Source of the DNA: Mucilaginibacter sabulilitoris
GTDB lineage: Bacteria; Bacteroidota; Bacteroidia; Sphingobacteriales; Sphingobacteriaceae
Direction: 5' to 3'
Assembly: GCF_034262375.1 (NCBI RefSeq)
Contig: NZ_CP139558.1
Coordinates: forward strand, 6,014,001 to 6,078,000
DNA length: 64,000 bases
Positions 27,788-37,782 of this stretch are shown in pieces. The position numbers were made by a program, and so were the translations under genes. Under the pieces are notes generated by a model. It did not search any database. It was given only the letters and a program-made list of their open reading frames with translations, and was not told where the DNA came from. How positions within the stretch are numbered: position 1 is the stretch's first letter; each line of letters starts with the position of its first letter.

Positions 27788-29272
27788 TTAAAAAGTTAAA
27801 ACTGCCACTGCAAATGGCTTAAGTGTTATGGTATTGTTTTCCAGCTGTGATTGCGCAACCTCATCTTCGCCGGTGGTAACATCTACATAATTAACCCGCG
27901 CATTTTTAGCATCAGCAGGCAAATCAAGCTTTACTTCCTTGTTGCGCCTGTTAATAAGCAGCAGCTTTTTACCTTTTGCGGTTAAAAATGCCTGACCGCT
28001 AACATCCTGACTGGGAATAGACGTAGTTTGCAGCTTATCGCCGGGACCAAAGTTATCCTTAAGCAATTTCAGCACCCAGTAGCGGGCATTGGGCTTACTA
28101 TTTTTCCAGTTCATCATGCTTACGTCCGGAAACTGGGTTGGATAGCCTACCAACTGCGATTCGCCGGCAACATCGATGCCTATTTTGGTAAGTTCGAGGT
28201 AAATGTATGCATACATAACGCCCGATAAATTCCAGTAGGCATCGGGGATAACGCCTTTATAATCATGATCCTCCAGTATGTTCCCTATTTCATTGATCTG
28301 GGTAAATACTTTAGGAGCTAAACGCTTACGGATATTTTCGATATAACGCACCCGGTCGAGAAACCCGTTAGCCTGATCAAAAAATGAATACTGATAGCTA
28401 TCTAAAGGTTGCTCAGCAGCCGCCGGGCGACCGTAAAAGTGATAAGAGATTCCTTCTAAAGGCACACCTGGTTTATGATTGGCCGGGTTCAGAAAATACT
28501 CAAACCATTCGGGGTTGGTTTCATGCGCTACAGATATACCTACAAATTTGGTTTTGGGCGATACTTTTTTTAACGCAGGAACAACGGCGTCATATATTTT
28601 GGTATACAACTGCGGTGACATGCGGTGTTCCAGGTCGGGCTCGTTAAGCACCTCCCAATATGGGATATTATAGTAATGCCCCGATTTATGAAATTTCCCC
28701 AGTTCGTCGGTAAAGCCACCCTTGGTGTACCAGCTTAACAGCCTTACAAAATAATCCGCAACCTCTTTCATGCTTGGGTCGCGCAGTTCCTTTCCCTGGT
28801 TATATACCCAGTTTACCTCATCGGGGTTATCATCAACGGCAACCGGTTTATCGGTTTTAAACATCCATACCGGTATGGTACTAAAGTTTATCACTACCGA
28901 ATGGCCTTTTGTAGCCTCCATCAGATCCTGCATTACAGGATCGGCATAAGTAAAATCCCAGTAGGTTTGCTTTTTCGTTGGTTCGCTCAGCTCCACAACC
29001 GCGGCTTTGGGATAAGGAAACCATGGCACATAGCGCACATAATCGGCCCCCAGACTTTTCAGCGCCTCAAAAGTACCCTTGTGAATGGGCGAATTTGAAC
29101 GCAGCATGGGGTTATATACTACCTGTAATGTCGGTGTTGTTTTGGAAACCGATACGGTTTTATCCCAGTTTATGGCTATTGCCTTTTGCTGTGCATAAAG
29201 GGTGGTTACCGGTAAACATGCCACCGCGCTCATGATCATGAGGCTGATAATAATATGGGTTCTACGTGCCAT
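27788..29272 (-). CDS. Clan GH-A glycoside hydrolase, GH39-like
   Basis: A 494-residue secreted glycosidase (signal HIIISLMIMSAVACLPVTTLYAQQ). The TIM barrel contains IPYWEVLNEPDLEHRM with the general acid/base at Glu211 and KVFTQINEIGN with the probable nucleophile at Glu328, at the ends of strands 4 and 7 as in clan A. A short beta-domain follows (LLLINRRNKEVKLDLPADA). The WEVLNEPD segment, YHFYG and overall length resemble GH39 and related beta-xylosidase/beta-glucuronidase-type enzymes, but the exact family is not certain. It is encoded 61 bases downstream of the SusD gene and is probably part of the same glycan-degrading transcript. Confidence 0.78.
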   Translation of the reverse strand: MARRTHIIISLMIMSAVACLPVTTLYAQQKAIAINWDKTVSVSKTTPTLQVVYNPMLRSNSPIHKGTFEALKSLGADYVRYVPWFPYPKAAVVELSEPTKKQTYWDFTYADPVMQDLMEATKGHSVVINFSTIPVWMFKTDKPVAVDDNPDEVNWVYNQGKELRDPSMKEVADYFVRLLSWYTKGGFTDELGKFHKSGHYYNIPYWEVLNEPDLEHRMSPQLYTKIYDAVVPALKKVSPKTKFVGISVAHETNPEWFEYFLNPANHKPGVPLEGISYHFYGRPAAAEQPLDSYQYSFFDQANGFLDRVRYIENIRKRLAPKVFTQINEIGNILEDHDYKGVIPDAYWNLSGVMYAYIYLELTKIGIDVAGESQLVGYPTQFPDVSMMNWKNSKPNARYWVLKLLKDNFGPGDKLQTTSIPSQDVSGQAFLTAKGKKLLLINRRNKEVKLDLPADAKNARVNYVDVTTGEDEVAQSQLENNTITLKPFAVAVLTF

Positions 29273-29333
29273 AGCTGTTATTTTACTTAGTTTAAAGAGA
29301 ATTACAATTTTAAGACTTCAACATAACTAACTA

Positions 29334-30890
29334 CTAAAAATAACCAGGGTTTTGAGTCAAGCCCGGATTCAACTCTCTTTCTGACTGTGGTATAGGGAAT
29401 AATAACCTGTTAGTGTTTATACCAAATGCGTTGCCCGGAAGGAATTTGTATATCGTTTTTGCCTTCTCGCCATAAGCCGTCATTACCGGTATTGCTGTGC
29501 CTGTACGTACCAGGTCATGCCAGCGCTGGTTTTCAAACGCAAGTTCAACCCTTCTTTCGTGCATAATAATGGTACGCAGTTTTGCCTGATCTGTTTCTGT
29601 AGCGGCAGCTAAACCGGCACGGGCACGCACTGTATTTAAATTAGTTAAAGCCGGTCCTGATTTCCCTTGTTCGTTCTGCGCTTCGGCTAACAGCAATAGT
29701 GCACCTGAATAACGGTATATTGGCCAGTTATCATTAGTATTATTAGTAACTGCATGCGGGTGCAGGTATTTTTTAATATAAGGAACACCCACTTTACCGG
29801 CAGCCGGTACATAATTCACCACGCTTTTATTGGCAGTAAGCACAAACAGGTCGCTTGTATTATAGCTACCTTCTGCAATACCGATAGAGGCATCCAGACG
29901 TTTGTCATTAGGCTCGTATGAGTCTATCAGATCCTGGGTAGGTGTGTTCCAGCCGCCTGTACCTGAGTTGTCTGTAGCAACAACGGTTGTTCCGAATGTA
30001 GTAATGATACCCGTGTTTTTGGTACGCGGTAAAAACTGGTAGATAAAATTGCTTGGTTGTGTCCCTTTATCTGTACCCTGTAAAAACTGTATTTCAAAAA
30101 TAGACTCTTTACTGTTTTTGTTTGTGGTAGAAAACGCGTCGGCGTATTCGGTATTAAGCCCATAACCCATTGCAGGTAATGTATTAAGCAATGTTTCGGC
30201 ATCTGCGTATTTCTTTTGCGTCATGTACACATCAGCCAATAGCATGGTTGCCGATCCTTTTGTGGCCTGACCGCTTTGCGGGAATTTTGCCGGCGGAGCC
30301 AGTTCTTTTATAGCGTCATTGGCATCAGCAATAATCTGCGCATAAACCTGATCGACAGTTGAACGTGGAAGAAAAGCATCTTCGGCCTTGGTTACTTCTT
30401 TTAAGTACAACGGCACAGCGCCAAAAAGACGAACCAGCTTAAAGTAGTTCCAGGCCCTCAGAAATTTAGCCTGTCCGTCGATATCGTTCTTTACGGCCAC
30501 ATTCAGGTTTACCAAAGCCAACCGTCCGATAACCATATTTGATCTGGAAATACCGTTATAGCAATGAAAATATACCGCGTTGGTATAGGCATTCGTCGGA
30601 TCGTCAACCCAGTCAGATATATTTTCGCGCTGTACATAAGCGGTACCGCGATTACTTGGATAAGGCTGATAGTGGGTATTATCAGACCTCATTTCGGAAG
30701 TGAAATAATCATTAACAGATAAGTCCTGCAGCGGGGAGTATGCTGCTGCTATGGCCTGCCTGAAATCGGCCTCTGTTTTATAAAAATTACCGGGCGCGAT
30801 AGAATCATTTGGAGTCAGGTCAATAAAACTCTTTTTACATGATACCGCTGTAAAAGCGAGTACGGTAATTAAGATATATATCTTTTTCAT
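29334..30890 (-). CDS. SusD/RagB-family surface glycan-binding lipoprotein
   Basis: A 518-residue lipoprotein with lipobox AVSCKK and the SusD start SFIDLTPNDSIAPGNFYKTEADFRQAIAAAYSPLQDL. Family signatures include the TPR-like segment GQAKFLRAWNYFKLVRLFGAVPLYLKEVTKAEDAFLPRSTVDQVYAQIIADANDAIKEL and the C-terminal VELAFENQRWHDLVRTG with the ending PIPQSERELNPGLTQNPGYF. It should form the lid of the SusC transporter encoded immediately upstream (24-base gap). Ligand not known; the GH106-like and GH39-like genes suggest a rhamnose-containing plant or bacterial polysaccharide. Confidence 0.95.
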   Translation of the reverse strand: MKKIYILITVLAFTAVSCKKSFIDLTPNDSIAPGNFYKTEADFRQAIAAAYSPLQDLSVNDYFTSEMRSDNTHYQPYPSNRGTAYVQRENISDWVDDPTNAYTNAVYFHCYNGISRSNMVIGRLALVNLNVAVKNDIDGQAKFLRAWNYFKLVRLFGAVPLYLKEVTKAEDAFLPRSTVDQVYAQIIADANDAIKELAPPAKFPQSGQATKGSATMLLADVYMTQKKYADAETLLNTLPAMGYGLNTEYADAFSTTNKNSKESIFEIQFLQGTDKGTQPSNFIYQFLPRTKNTGIITTFGTTVVATDNSGTGGWNTPTQDLIDSYEPNDKRLDASIGIAEGSYNTSDLFVLTANKSVVNYVPAAGKVGVPYIKKYLHPHAVTNNTNDNWPIYRYSGALLLLAEAQNEQGKSGPALTNLNTVRARAGLAAATETDQAKLRTIIMHERRVELAFENQRWHDLVRTGTAIPVMTAYGEKAKTIYKFLPGNAFGINTNRLLFPIPQSERELNPGLTQNPGYF

Positions 30891-30914
30891 GTTATGTTAT
30901 ATGTTGAAATAATC

Positions 30915-33900
30915 TTATTTAAATGTAGTTTGAATGCCCAGTGAAAATGTTCTGGGAACAGGATAACCATTTTCGTCAACCCCAATACCTTGAGTAGCAT
31001 CTAAACCTGAGAAACTGATTTCGGGGTTCATACCGGTATAACCTGTTATGATAAATGCCTGCTGAACAGAAGCGTACACCCTTAAATTTTTCAGCAATAA
31101 ATTATTCTTCAGTTTAAAGTTGTAGCCAAAAGAAATATTTTTTGCGGTAAGGTATGATCCGCTCTCAACCCATTGAGAATTTACCGAACGACCCAAAGCG
31201 GTTGTACCTGTTTTAGTGCGCGGATAGATGCCAGAACCAGGGTCTTCCGGAGATCTCCAGTGATCAAGCGCGGCCGCAAGCAGCATTCTTGAACCATCCA
31301 TATTGGTTTGATATGCCCATTTAGCGGCATTTAAGAGTTTGCCGCCAACAGCGCCGGCCATGGAAATATTCAGGTCAAAATTCTTATAGCTGAAAGTATT
31401 GGTTAAGCCGAAGGTGAAATCAGGAGTTGGGTCGCCGATGAATGTACGGTCGTTTACATCATCAATTACGCCATCGCCGTTAATATCCTTCATTTTGATG
31501 GTGCCTACATCTGAAAGGCTGCCGTATTTTGCTGAATTGGCCAGATCGTTGGCGTCTTTGTACAAACCTTCAAAAACAAATCCGTAAAACTCGCCTAAGT
31601 GATGACCAACCTGGTTGCGGTAGTAATCAGAAGTAACGGTATTGTTTCTGCGGATAAATCCGGGAGATACCAGCGATTTGATCAGGTTTCTTTCAAACGC
31701 GATATTGAAGCCGGTGCTCCATTTCAACGCACCTGTTAAGTTAACTGTATTTACAGATATCTCATTTCCCCAGAATGCTAATTTACCTATGTTATAGTTA
31801 ATTGAGGAAAAACCAGACGCCCTTGGAATTGGTCTTGACTGGATCAAACCATCGGATATTTTATAATAATAATCATACGAAAGGCTGATACGGTTATTCA
31901 ATATTGAAATGTCTAAACCTGCATCAAACTGCTTGTTACGTTCCCAAGCCAGTTCAGGGTTCCCTAACGTACCGATGGTTTGTCCCGGAACTGAAACGCC
32001 GTTTAATACATAATTATAATTACCCAAAACAGATATAGCCGTGTAATTACCAATATTGTTATTACCTGTTATACCGTAGCTTGAACGTACTTTAAAGAAG
32101 TTGATAACTTTAAACCTTTCCATAAAATTTTCGTCGCTCACGACCCATCCGGCAGAAACCGACGGAAAATATCCATACTTACGATCGGCCCCAAACCTTG
32201 ATGACCCATCCCGACGAACAGCTCCCTGTAAAAGGTACTTGCCTTTGTAGTTGTAATTGATACGCCCAATTTCTGAAAGCAGGGAGTATTCGGTAGTGTT
32301 GCTTGTACCCGCGCTTATGGAAGAAGCCGCGCTCAGGTATGGGATATTATCATTCGGGAAACCCGTACCGGATACAGAATTACTCACCTGGTTGAATTTC
32401 TGAGCCGAATAACCTGCCAGGATCTCAATATTATGATCGTTAGCAATAGTTTTGCTGTATTGTAAAGTTGCTTCCGCTGTCCATGAGTAATTATCAACAG
32501 AGCTGGCTAATCCCGTTGCCGGCGTGGTTATAATAGCCGCGGGTGTAAACTGGTTGCGTGTTTCGGCACCTTTATCTGCTCCTACATTTGTTTTTAAACT
32601 CAAACCCGGTAAAAATTCGTAGTTTAAATAAGCGTTACCCAATATCCTTGTGGTAATGTAGTCATCCTTGTTTAACATGAACTGGGCAACCGGGTTAATA
32701 TAAGAAACCATGCCGTTTGAGTAGGCATTTTTATAATAAGTGCCATCAGCATTGTATATTGGGCGCAGCGGGCTCGCTTCAAATATCCTTTCATACAAAC
32801 CGCCAACACCATCGGTAGCCAGTCTGTTATTATGATCTAAACGGTAACTTGGTGCAAGGTTAAACCCAATTTTTAATTTGTTATTGCTTAGGGTAAGATC
32901 CTGGTTAACACGCAAAGTAAAAATCTTGGTTCCGGTATTTATTAAAACCCCATCCTGTGCCTGATAACCTGCTATTACAGTTGAGGTAGATTTTTCGCGG
33001 GCCGTCATGATGGTAAGGTCATAGTTCTGGATGGGCGCTACCCTTGTAAGCGCATGAAACCAGTCGGTTCCTGCACCATATTTGGCGGGGTCTGCATATG
33101 TGGTATCAATAGGAGCAGTATTGCCTTCATATTTTACCTGATCCTGGTACCTTTCATTCATGAATGTGGCGAACTGGTTGGCATTCATCATTTTAGGCAC
33201 CTTATTCATAGGGATTTTCTGCAGACCAAAATTGCTATTGAACTGAATTTTTGAGTCCCCGGCCTTAGCATGTTTGGTTGTGATGAGGATAACCCCGTTT
33301 GCCGCACGTGAACCATACAAGGCGGTTGAAGAAGCATCCTTCAATACGGTATATGATTCGATCTCATCAGGATTAATGTTGTTTATACTACCGGTAATTG
33401 GCAAACCGTCAATTACAAATAATGGCTGATAGTCTGTAGCAAATGATGCCGCACCACGGATACGGAACGCCATACCGCGGCCCGGCTGACCACTGGTTTG
33501 TGAAATATCAACACCGGCAACTTTACCCTGCAATTGCTGGGCGAATTGCCCCACAGGCATATCCTGCAAAGGCGCCGCGCTTATTTGCGCAATTGATCCG
33601 GTAACCTCACGACTGCGTTGCTTACCATAACTTACGGTAACCTCCTCAAGGCCTTTTGCAGCCATTTTTAATTTGACGTTAACTTCCTGGCGGTTGCCAA
33701 CGGTTACCTCTTCGGTTTCAAAACCAAGTATTTTGAATACCAGCACCGAAGACGCCTCTGCGTTAATTACATATTCGCCATTGGCATTTGTGGAAACACC
33801 GTTCTGTGTACCCTTAACCAATACCGCCACACCCGGAAGCGGCTCATCCCTGTCATCAATTACCTTCCCTCTAATCTTTCCCGCCTGCTGGCCAAATGCC

Positions 33901-33980
33901 AAACTGCTAAAGAGCAGGGCAAACAGCAATAAATAGAAATGCTTTTTTCTTAAAATAGCATAGTAGAGTTTTTTTTGCAT
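30915..33980 (-). CDS. SusC/RagA-type TonB-dependent transporter, no STN domain
   Basis: A 1021-residue outer-membrane transporter. After the signal (HFYLLLFALLFSSLAFGQQ) comes a carboxypeptidase-regulatory-like domain (IRGKVIDDRDEPLPGVAVLVKG), the region KGLEEVTVSYGKQRSREVTGSIAQI, the plug (LFVIDGLPITGS, SYTVLKDASSTALYGSRAANGVILITTKHA) and a barrel ending in GIQTTFK. Unlike the transporters at 41 and 37783 it lacks the STN domain, and no sigma/anti-sigma pair is adjacent, so regulation must differ. It heads the minus-strand locus continuing through SusD to the two GH106-like genes. Confidence 0.95.
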   Translation of the reverse strand: MQKKLYYAILRKKHFYLLLFALLFSSLAFGQQAGKIRGKVIDDRDEPLPGVAVLVKGTQNGVSTNANGEYVINAEASSVLVFKILGFETEEVTVGNRQEVNVKLKMAAKGLEEVTVSYGKQRSREVTGSIAQISAAPLQDMPVGQFAQQLQGKVAGVDISQTSGQPGRGMAFRIRGAASFATDYQPLFVIDGLPITGSINNINPDEIESYTVLKDASSTALYGSRAANGVILITTKHAKAGDSKIQFNSNFGLQKIPMNKVPKMMNANQFATFMNERYQDQVKYEGNTAPIDTTYADPAKYGAGTDWFHALTRVAPIQNYDLTIMTAREKSTSTVIAGYQAQDGVLINTGTKIFTLRVNQDLTLSNNKLKIGFNLAPSYRLDHNNRLATDGVGGLYERIFEASPLRPIYNADGTYYKNAYSNGMVSYINPVAQFMLNKDDYITTRILGNAYLNYEFLPGLSLKTNVGADKGAETRNQFTPAAIITTPATGLASSVDNYSWTAEATLQYSKTIANDHNIEILAGYSAQKFNQVSNSVSGTGFPNDNIPYLSAASSISAGTSNTTEYSLLSEIGRINYNYKGKYLLQGAVRRDGSSRFGADRKYGYFPSVSAGWVVSDENFMERFKVINFFKVRSSYGITGNNNIGNYTAISVLGNYNYVLNGVSVPGQTIGTLGNPELAWERNKQFDAGLDISILNNRISLSYDYYYKISDGLIQSRPIPRASGFSSINYNIGKLAFWGNEISVNTVNLTGALKWSTGFNIAFERNLIKSLVSPGFIRRNNTVTSDYYRNQVGHHLGEFYGFVFEGLYKDANDLANSAKYGSLSDVGTIKMKDINGDGVIDDVNDRTFIGDPTPDFTFGLTNTFSYKNFDLNISMAGAVGGKLLNAAKWAYQTNMDGSRMLLAAALDHWRSPEDPGSGIYPRTKTGTTALGRSVNSQWVESGSYLTAKNISFGYNFKLKNNLLLKNLRVYASVQQAFIITGYTGMNPEISFSGLDATQGIGVDENGYPVPRTFSLGIQTTFK

Positions 33981-34317
33981 AATGGTTTAAATTTTTTTAA
34001 TAAATAAATTCTTAGCCCATTAAATGGGTCAGGAACTGATTGATCGGAAATAAATTATTAATGGTTAATTGGTTAGCTTTACTAATTCTATTCAAATAAA
34101 TAAAAATAAAATAAATAAAACAAAATAAAACTTCAAAAAACAGTTTTTTTTAATAAATTTAAATACTTTCAATCCAATAGTTAAATCAAATGCAATATTA
34201 AGCCTATCATGTTAAGATAAACTTACCTTAATGTTATTATAAAAGAAAGAACTTGAAACAATTTTAAATACCAATAACAATCATTAGAAATTATTAATAA
34301 GCAAAAGCTACAACTTT
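33981..34317. other. AT-rich intergenic region upstream of a SusC gene
   Basis: 337 bases, very rich in AAATAAA-type runs at 34100-34140, between the isomerase-family gene and the SusC gene on the same strand. It should hold the promoter of the SusCD locus. No clear TAnnTTTG promoter or hairpin terminator was seen. Confidence 0.5.
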
Positions 34318-35745
34318 TTAACACACTTGCACCACATCCATGCCAAGCAACTGCCCCAGCTTATGCAACTTAGAGCTAATGTGACCTATCCCCACCGCGC
34401 AATGATGTGCCGGGCCATGGCTATTCCAACTGTTCACAAATTTCCGCGCTCCTATACTGAAGCGATAACGACTGTTTGTATTACCTATTTCCAGGATCGG
34501 ACCAGGAACCGACTCCCCTTCTGCTACCAGCAGCATCAGTTTCCCCGATTGCTCCACTACAGACAATAATGTTACCGGACCATGCTTTACCGACATTTCT
34601 ACCGACAATCCCCGGCCAACCTTACCGTGATACACTTTCAGTGGCCGCACCTTGGTTTTCCCTTCTGCTATTTTGATATGCCCCGGCCCATCATGCCCCA
34701 TAAGTACCACATCGTCTTTAAAATCCATCGCATAATATTCTGTAAACGAACCGCCTGCCCCAAAGCTGTCCATGATCTTCATTGCCTGCGCATTCTTGAT
34801 CTCATATTCACCCGCTACCGGTATATTCCTGGCTGTCAGCAGCGAATTTCCCAAAATGATCGAACTGATCGTATCTTCATTATCCACATTACCCGTACCC
34901 TTATAATAATAAGCCATAGAACCCAGCTTATATTTATCAACCATCAAATCCAACGCTACCGAAGTTTTGGCAGCCCGCTCCAGCTCTTCCTGTGAGCAAT
35001 CTTCCTGCACATCAAATTGCGATTGAAAAAGCCCTACCCTTTCGGCTACCTGCGCCACCGTAACCAATTTCCTTAACCCTGCCAATTCATCCACTTCCAA
35101 CAATTCTATATGGCCTCCAAAGCTGGCATACTGCTGAGTGAGATCACTGTAGATATCCAGCATCCCACTGTAATAATGCCCCATGCAGCCCAACCGGTTA
35201 TAAGCCATAACATGGGCCACCCTGGCGGCCTCAACCCATTCAGCCACCTCTGTCCAGCATTCCGGATCCTCATTTAACATGCCAGTAATCTGGTGAAACT
35301 TAACACCTGTCCGTTTAAACACATTGGCAATCTCGGGTACAGGACAGGCCGAACAGTAGGCCAGCCACTCACCGGTCATACTTACACGATCCTCCATTTG
35401 ATTAAAGGACTCATAATCGATAGAAGCCTCCGGCGACAGGTTCAGAATAATCACAGGCACCTTAGCCCTTTGAACAACAGGCAACACGGTAGATGACAGC
35501 GCATATGTGGTTACATACAAAAAAATCAGGTCCACATCTTCCTGTCTAAACCTGCTCCCGGCCTCAAAAGCTTTTTCAGCTGTGTCTATAAGCCCCAGGT
35601 TTACCACCTCGGGGTGTATGGCTTTGAGTTTTCCTTCCACTACCGTCAGATATCCTTCCAGCCGCGCCTGCAGTCCTGCAAATTGCTCCCAATAGGCGTC
35701 AAGCCCGATGCCGAACAGGCCGATCCTTAATGTGTTTGAATCCAT
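34318..35745 (-). CDS. L-fucose/L-arabinose isomerase family protein
   Basis: A 475-residue cytoplasmic ketol isomerase-type protein. The N-terminal domain starts RIGLFGIGLDAYWEQF. Residues matching the catalytic and manganese ligands of E. coli AraA appear in order: Glu313 (AGEYEIKNA), Glu336 (SFTEYYAMDF), His351 (LMGHDGPGH) and His447/448 (GPAHHCAVGIGH). Family members interconvert aldoses and ketoses such as L-arabinose/L-ribulose or L-fucose/L-fuculose; the exact sugar is not evident. It lies alone, divergent from the ECF-sigma gene and upstream of the SusC locus at 29334-33980, so it could process a sugar released by that locus. No kinase or aldolase is next to it. Confidence 0.88.
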   Translation of the reverse strand: MDSNTLRIGLFGIGLDAYWEQFAGLQARLEGYLTVVEGKLKAIHPEVVNLGLIDTAEKAFEAGSRFRQEDVDLIFLYVTTYALSSTVLPVVQRAKVPVIILNLSPEASIDYESFNQMEDRVSMTGEWLAYCSACPVPEIANVFKRTGVKFHQITGMLNEDPECWTEVAEWVEAARVAHVMAYNRLGCMGHYYSGMLDIYSDLTQQYASFGGHIELLEVDELAGLRKLVTVAQVAERVGLFQSQFDVQEDCSQEELERAAKTSVALDLMVDKYKLGSMAYYYKGTGNVDNEDTISSIILGNSLLTARNIPVAGEYEIKNAQAMKIMDSFGAGGSFTEYYAMDFKDDVVLMGHDGPGHIKIAEGKTKVRPLKVYHGKVGRGLSVEMSVKHGPVTLLSVVEQSGKLMLLVAEGESVPGPILEIGNTNSRYRFSIGARKFVNSWNSHGPAHHCAVGIGHISSKLHKLGQLLGMDVVQVC

Positions 35746-36030
35746 GATATTTTATTGATTAGATTTATTTTTATTGGTTAAATAGATTATAATTGATCTC
35801 CGATAAACCAGATTAAAGTCTACCGACGCCTAAATTAAACAAAATGAAATTCTTTAAAACAAAAAAAAAGAATATTAAATCTTTATTTGCTTATTTACCT
35901 ATCCGGAACATATACATTTTTATTTCAAATAAAATTAAAAATGATATATCAGATCCCTTCCCGGTACGCGGTAAGTTATCTCACTGCGCAGATTTAACCA
36001 TTTCTTTATTTTAGAACTATAACTTTGGCC

Positions 36031-36636
36031 ATGCTTACAAGTAAAGCTTCTGTTAAAGACGAAGAACTGATTGTTTTACTTAAACAAGGTAAAGCTTACG
36101 CCTTTGATTTGCTGTATGAACGATATTGGAAAGGACTTTACGCTGTTGCCTACAACCGTACCGGAGAGGAGGAGGTTGCTAAAGACCTTGTCCAGAACCT
36201 GCTGATAGATATATGGAAAAGACACGATACACTGCAAGTTATTGATAGCTTACAGCAATTTTTATTTGGCGCCATCAAACTCCAGATCCTGAATTACTAC
36301 CGGTCTGAAAATATAAAACAAAAGGCAATTGAAAGGGCGCTGGAACGGATGCACAATCTATTCGCGTCGATGGATGAATTGAGTTCTTACTACAACCTTG
36401 AAAAAGTGGTTGAAGAGGAAGTTTTGAGAATGCCTGATAATATGAAGTATTCCTTTTTGCTCAGAAGCGATAACCGGTCGGTAAAGGAGATTGCCGACAA
36501 CCTTAACCTGGCCGAGCAAACGGTATCAAATAATATCACCAAGGCATTAAAGCGCTTAAGAAAAAGACTGGTTTTAGAATACCCTGACCGCCACCTTACC
36601 TGCATTGCCCTGCTTTTTTATTTACTTAATAATTAA
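36031..36636 (+). CDS. ECF-type RNA polymerase sigma-70 factor
   Basis: A 201-residue FecI-like sigma factor. Region 2 (YAFDLLYERYWKGLYAVAYNRTGEEEVAKDLVQNLLIDIWKR) and region 4 with its helix-turn-helix (VLRMPDNMKYSFLLRSDNRSVKEIADNLNLAEQTVSNNITKALKRLRKRL) are clear. A hydrophobic C-terminus (CIALLFYLL) is common in Bacteroidota members. The ATG at 36031 is used rather than a TTG six bases upstream. TAACTTTG at 36020-36027 matches the promoter consensus but sits too close to the start to be convincing. It pairs with the FecR gene 73 bases downstream and the STN-SusC after it. Confidence 0.92.
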   Translation: MLTSKASVKDEELIVLLKQGKAYAFDLLYERYWKGLYAVAYNRTGEEEVAKDLVQNLLIDIWKRHDTLQVIDSLQQFLFGAIKLQILNYYRSENIKQKAIERALERMHNLFASMDELSSYYNLEKVVEEEVLRMPDNMKYSFLLRSDNRSVKEIADNLNLAEQTVSNNITKALKRLRKRLVLEYPDRHLTCIALLFYLLNN

Positions 36637-36709
36637 TTCACAAAAACTTAACGAAAAACAGAGGTAGAACAGGCCTGTTTGTGTAACATAAGGTTAAATA
36701 GCACAAATA

Positions 36710-37666
36710 GTGGAACCTTCTGAGCTCAAACAACTGATTGACCGTTACCTTAATAATACAGCAACCGAAGCTGAGCGCAGGATAGTTGATGCCTGGTATG
36801 AATCTTTTGACGATGCAGAGAAAGAGCTGTTCCTGTCATCAGAAAAAGAACAGCAGCTAAAACAGGAAATTTATGACCAGGTAAAAGGCAACTGGTACCA
36901 TCCGGCGGGCCTTGTAAAAACACTACCCTTTTTAAAATACGCAGCAGCAACGGTTTTGTTTATCTCCGCATGGTGGGGGCTTTATAAACATATACCAAAA
37001 GCCAGCCGTCAAAAACCGAACAACTATTTAACTATAAATACCGGAACCAGGGAAGTTAAGAAAGTTGACCTGCCCGATGGATCAGAAGTATGGCTAAACG
37101 CCAACAGCCATATCCGCATCAGCGACGATTTCCAGAACCTGAAACAAAGGAATGTTTATCTGGATGAAGGTGAGGCCTTTTTTAAAGTAAAGAGAAATGT
37201 AAACCGCCCATTTATTGTATTTACCAAATCGGTAAGAACACAGGTTTTAGGAACATCCTTTAATATAAATTCTTATGCTGAACTGCACAAAGCAGTGGTA
37301 ACCGTAGCTACCGGGCGGGTACAGGTAAGTACACATGCTAATGTGTTGGGAATAATTACCCCGGGCCTTCAAATTAACTATTCTATTAATAAAGACAGTT
37401 ACCAGATCAATAAATCCGACGCTTCTCAGGCGCATTCCTGGACCCAAGGGCAATCTGTTTTAAACCAGGCAACATTCCCGGAGCTTGCATTAACCGTAAG
37501 GAATATTTACGGGGTACAGCTCATTAGTAAAAATAAAGCAACCGCTAAATACAAATACAACATACACATCAACACATCCCATTCACTTGATGAAACCATG
37601 AAAATTATATGCTCGGTTCATCAAAACACTTACAGGAGGAAAAAGAATGAAATAATGATTTATTAA
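36710..37666 (+). CDS. FecR-family anti-sigma factor (GTG start)
   Basis: A 318-residue anti-sigma factor. Cytoplasmic part LKQLIDRYLNNTATEAERRIVDAWYESF, membrane helix near YAAATVLFISAWWGLYK, then the periplasmic FecR domain (VKKVDLPDGSEVWLNANSHIRI, NVYLDEGEAFFKVKRNVNRPFIVFTKSVRTQVLGTSFNI) and the C-terminal STN-like part (FPELALTVRNIYGVQLISK). The start is GTG at 36710, placed where the family N-terminus begins. It should sequester the sigma factor encoded just upstream and be controlled by the STN domain of the SusC encoded next. Confidence 0.92.
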   Translation: MEPSELKQLIDRYLNNTATEAERRIVDAWYESFDDAEKELFLSSEKEQQLKQEIYDQVKGNWYHPAGLVKTLPFLKYAAATVLFISAWWGLYKHIPKASRQKPNNYLTINTGTREVKKVDLPDGSEVWLNANSHIRISDDFQNLKQRNVYLDEGEAFFKVKRNVNRPFIVFTKSVRTQVLGTSFNINSYAELHKAVVTVATGRVQVSTHANVLGIITPGLQINYSINKDSYQINKSDASQAHSWTQGQSVLNQATFPELALTVRNIYGVQLISKNKATAKYKYNIHINTSHSLDETMKIICSVHQNTYRRKKNEIMIY

Positions 37667-37675
37667 ACATAAAAA

Positions 37676-37697
37676 GCCGGTCTGAAGCAGATCCGGC
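37676..37697 (+). terminator. Small hairpin between fecR-like and susC-like genes, possible attenuator
   Basis: GCCGG-T-CTG-AAG-CAG-AT-CCGGC forms an imperfect stem just after the FecR stop codon. No T-run follows, so it may be only a weak terminator or an RNA processing structure that lets SusC expression differ from that of the regulators. Confidence 0.3.
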
Positions 37698-37782
37698 CCT
37701 TAGCAATAGCTGTATCAAGATGGAGTCCTTATCAGCTGTTGACCTTAGTTACCATTTTACATTTCACCAAGTATTCAAACAT

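Noticed and set aside
36020..36027. TAACTTTG as the promoter of the ECF-sigma gene
   Set aside because: It ends four bases before the ATG at 36031, leaving no leader, and no -33 element is present.
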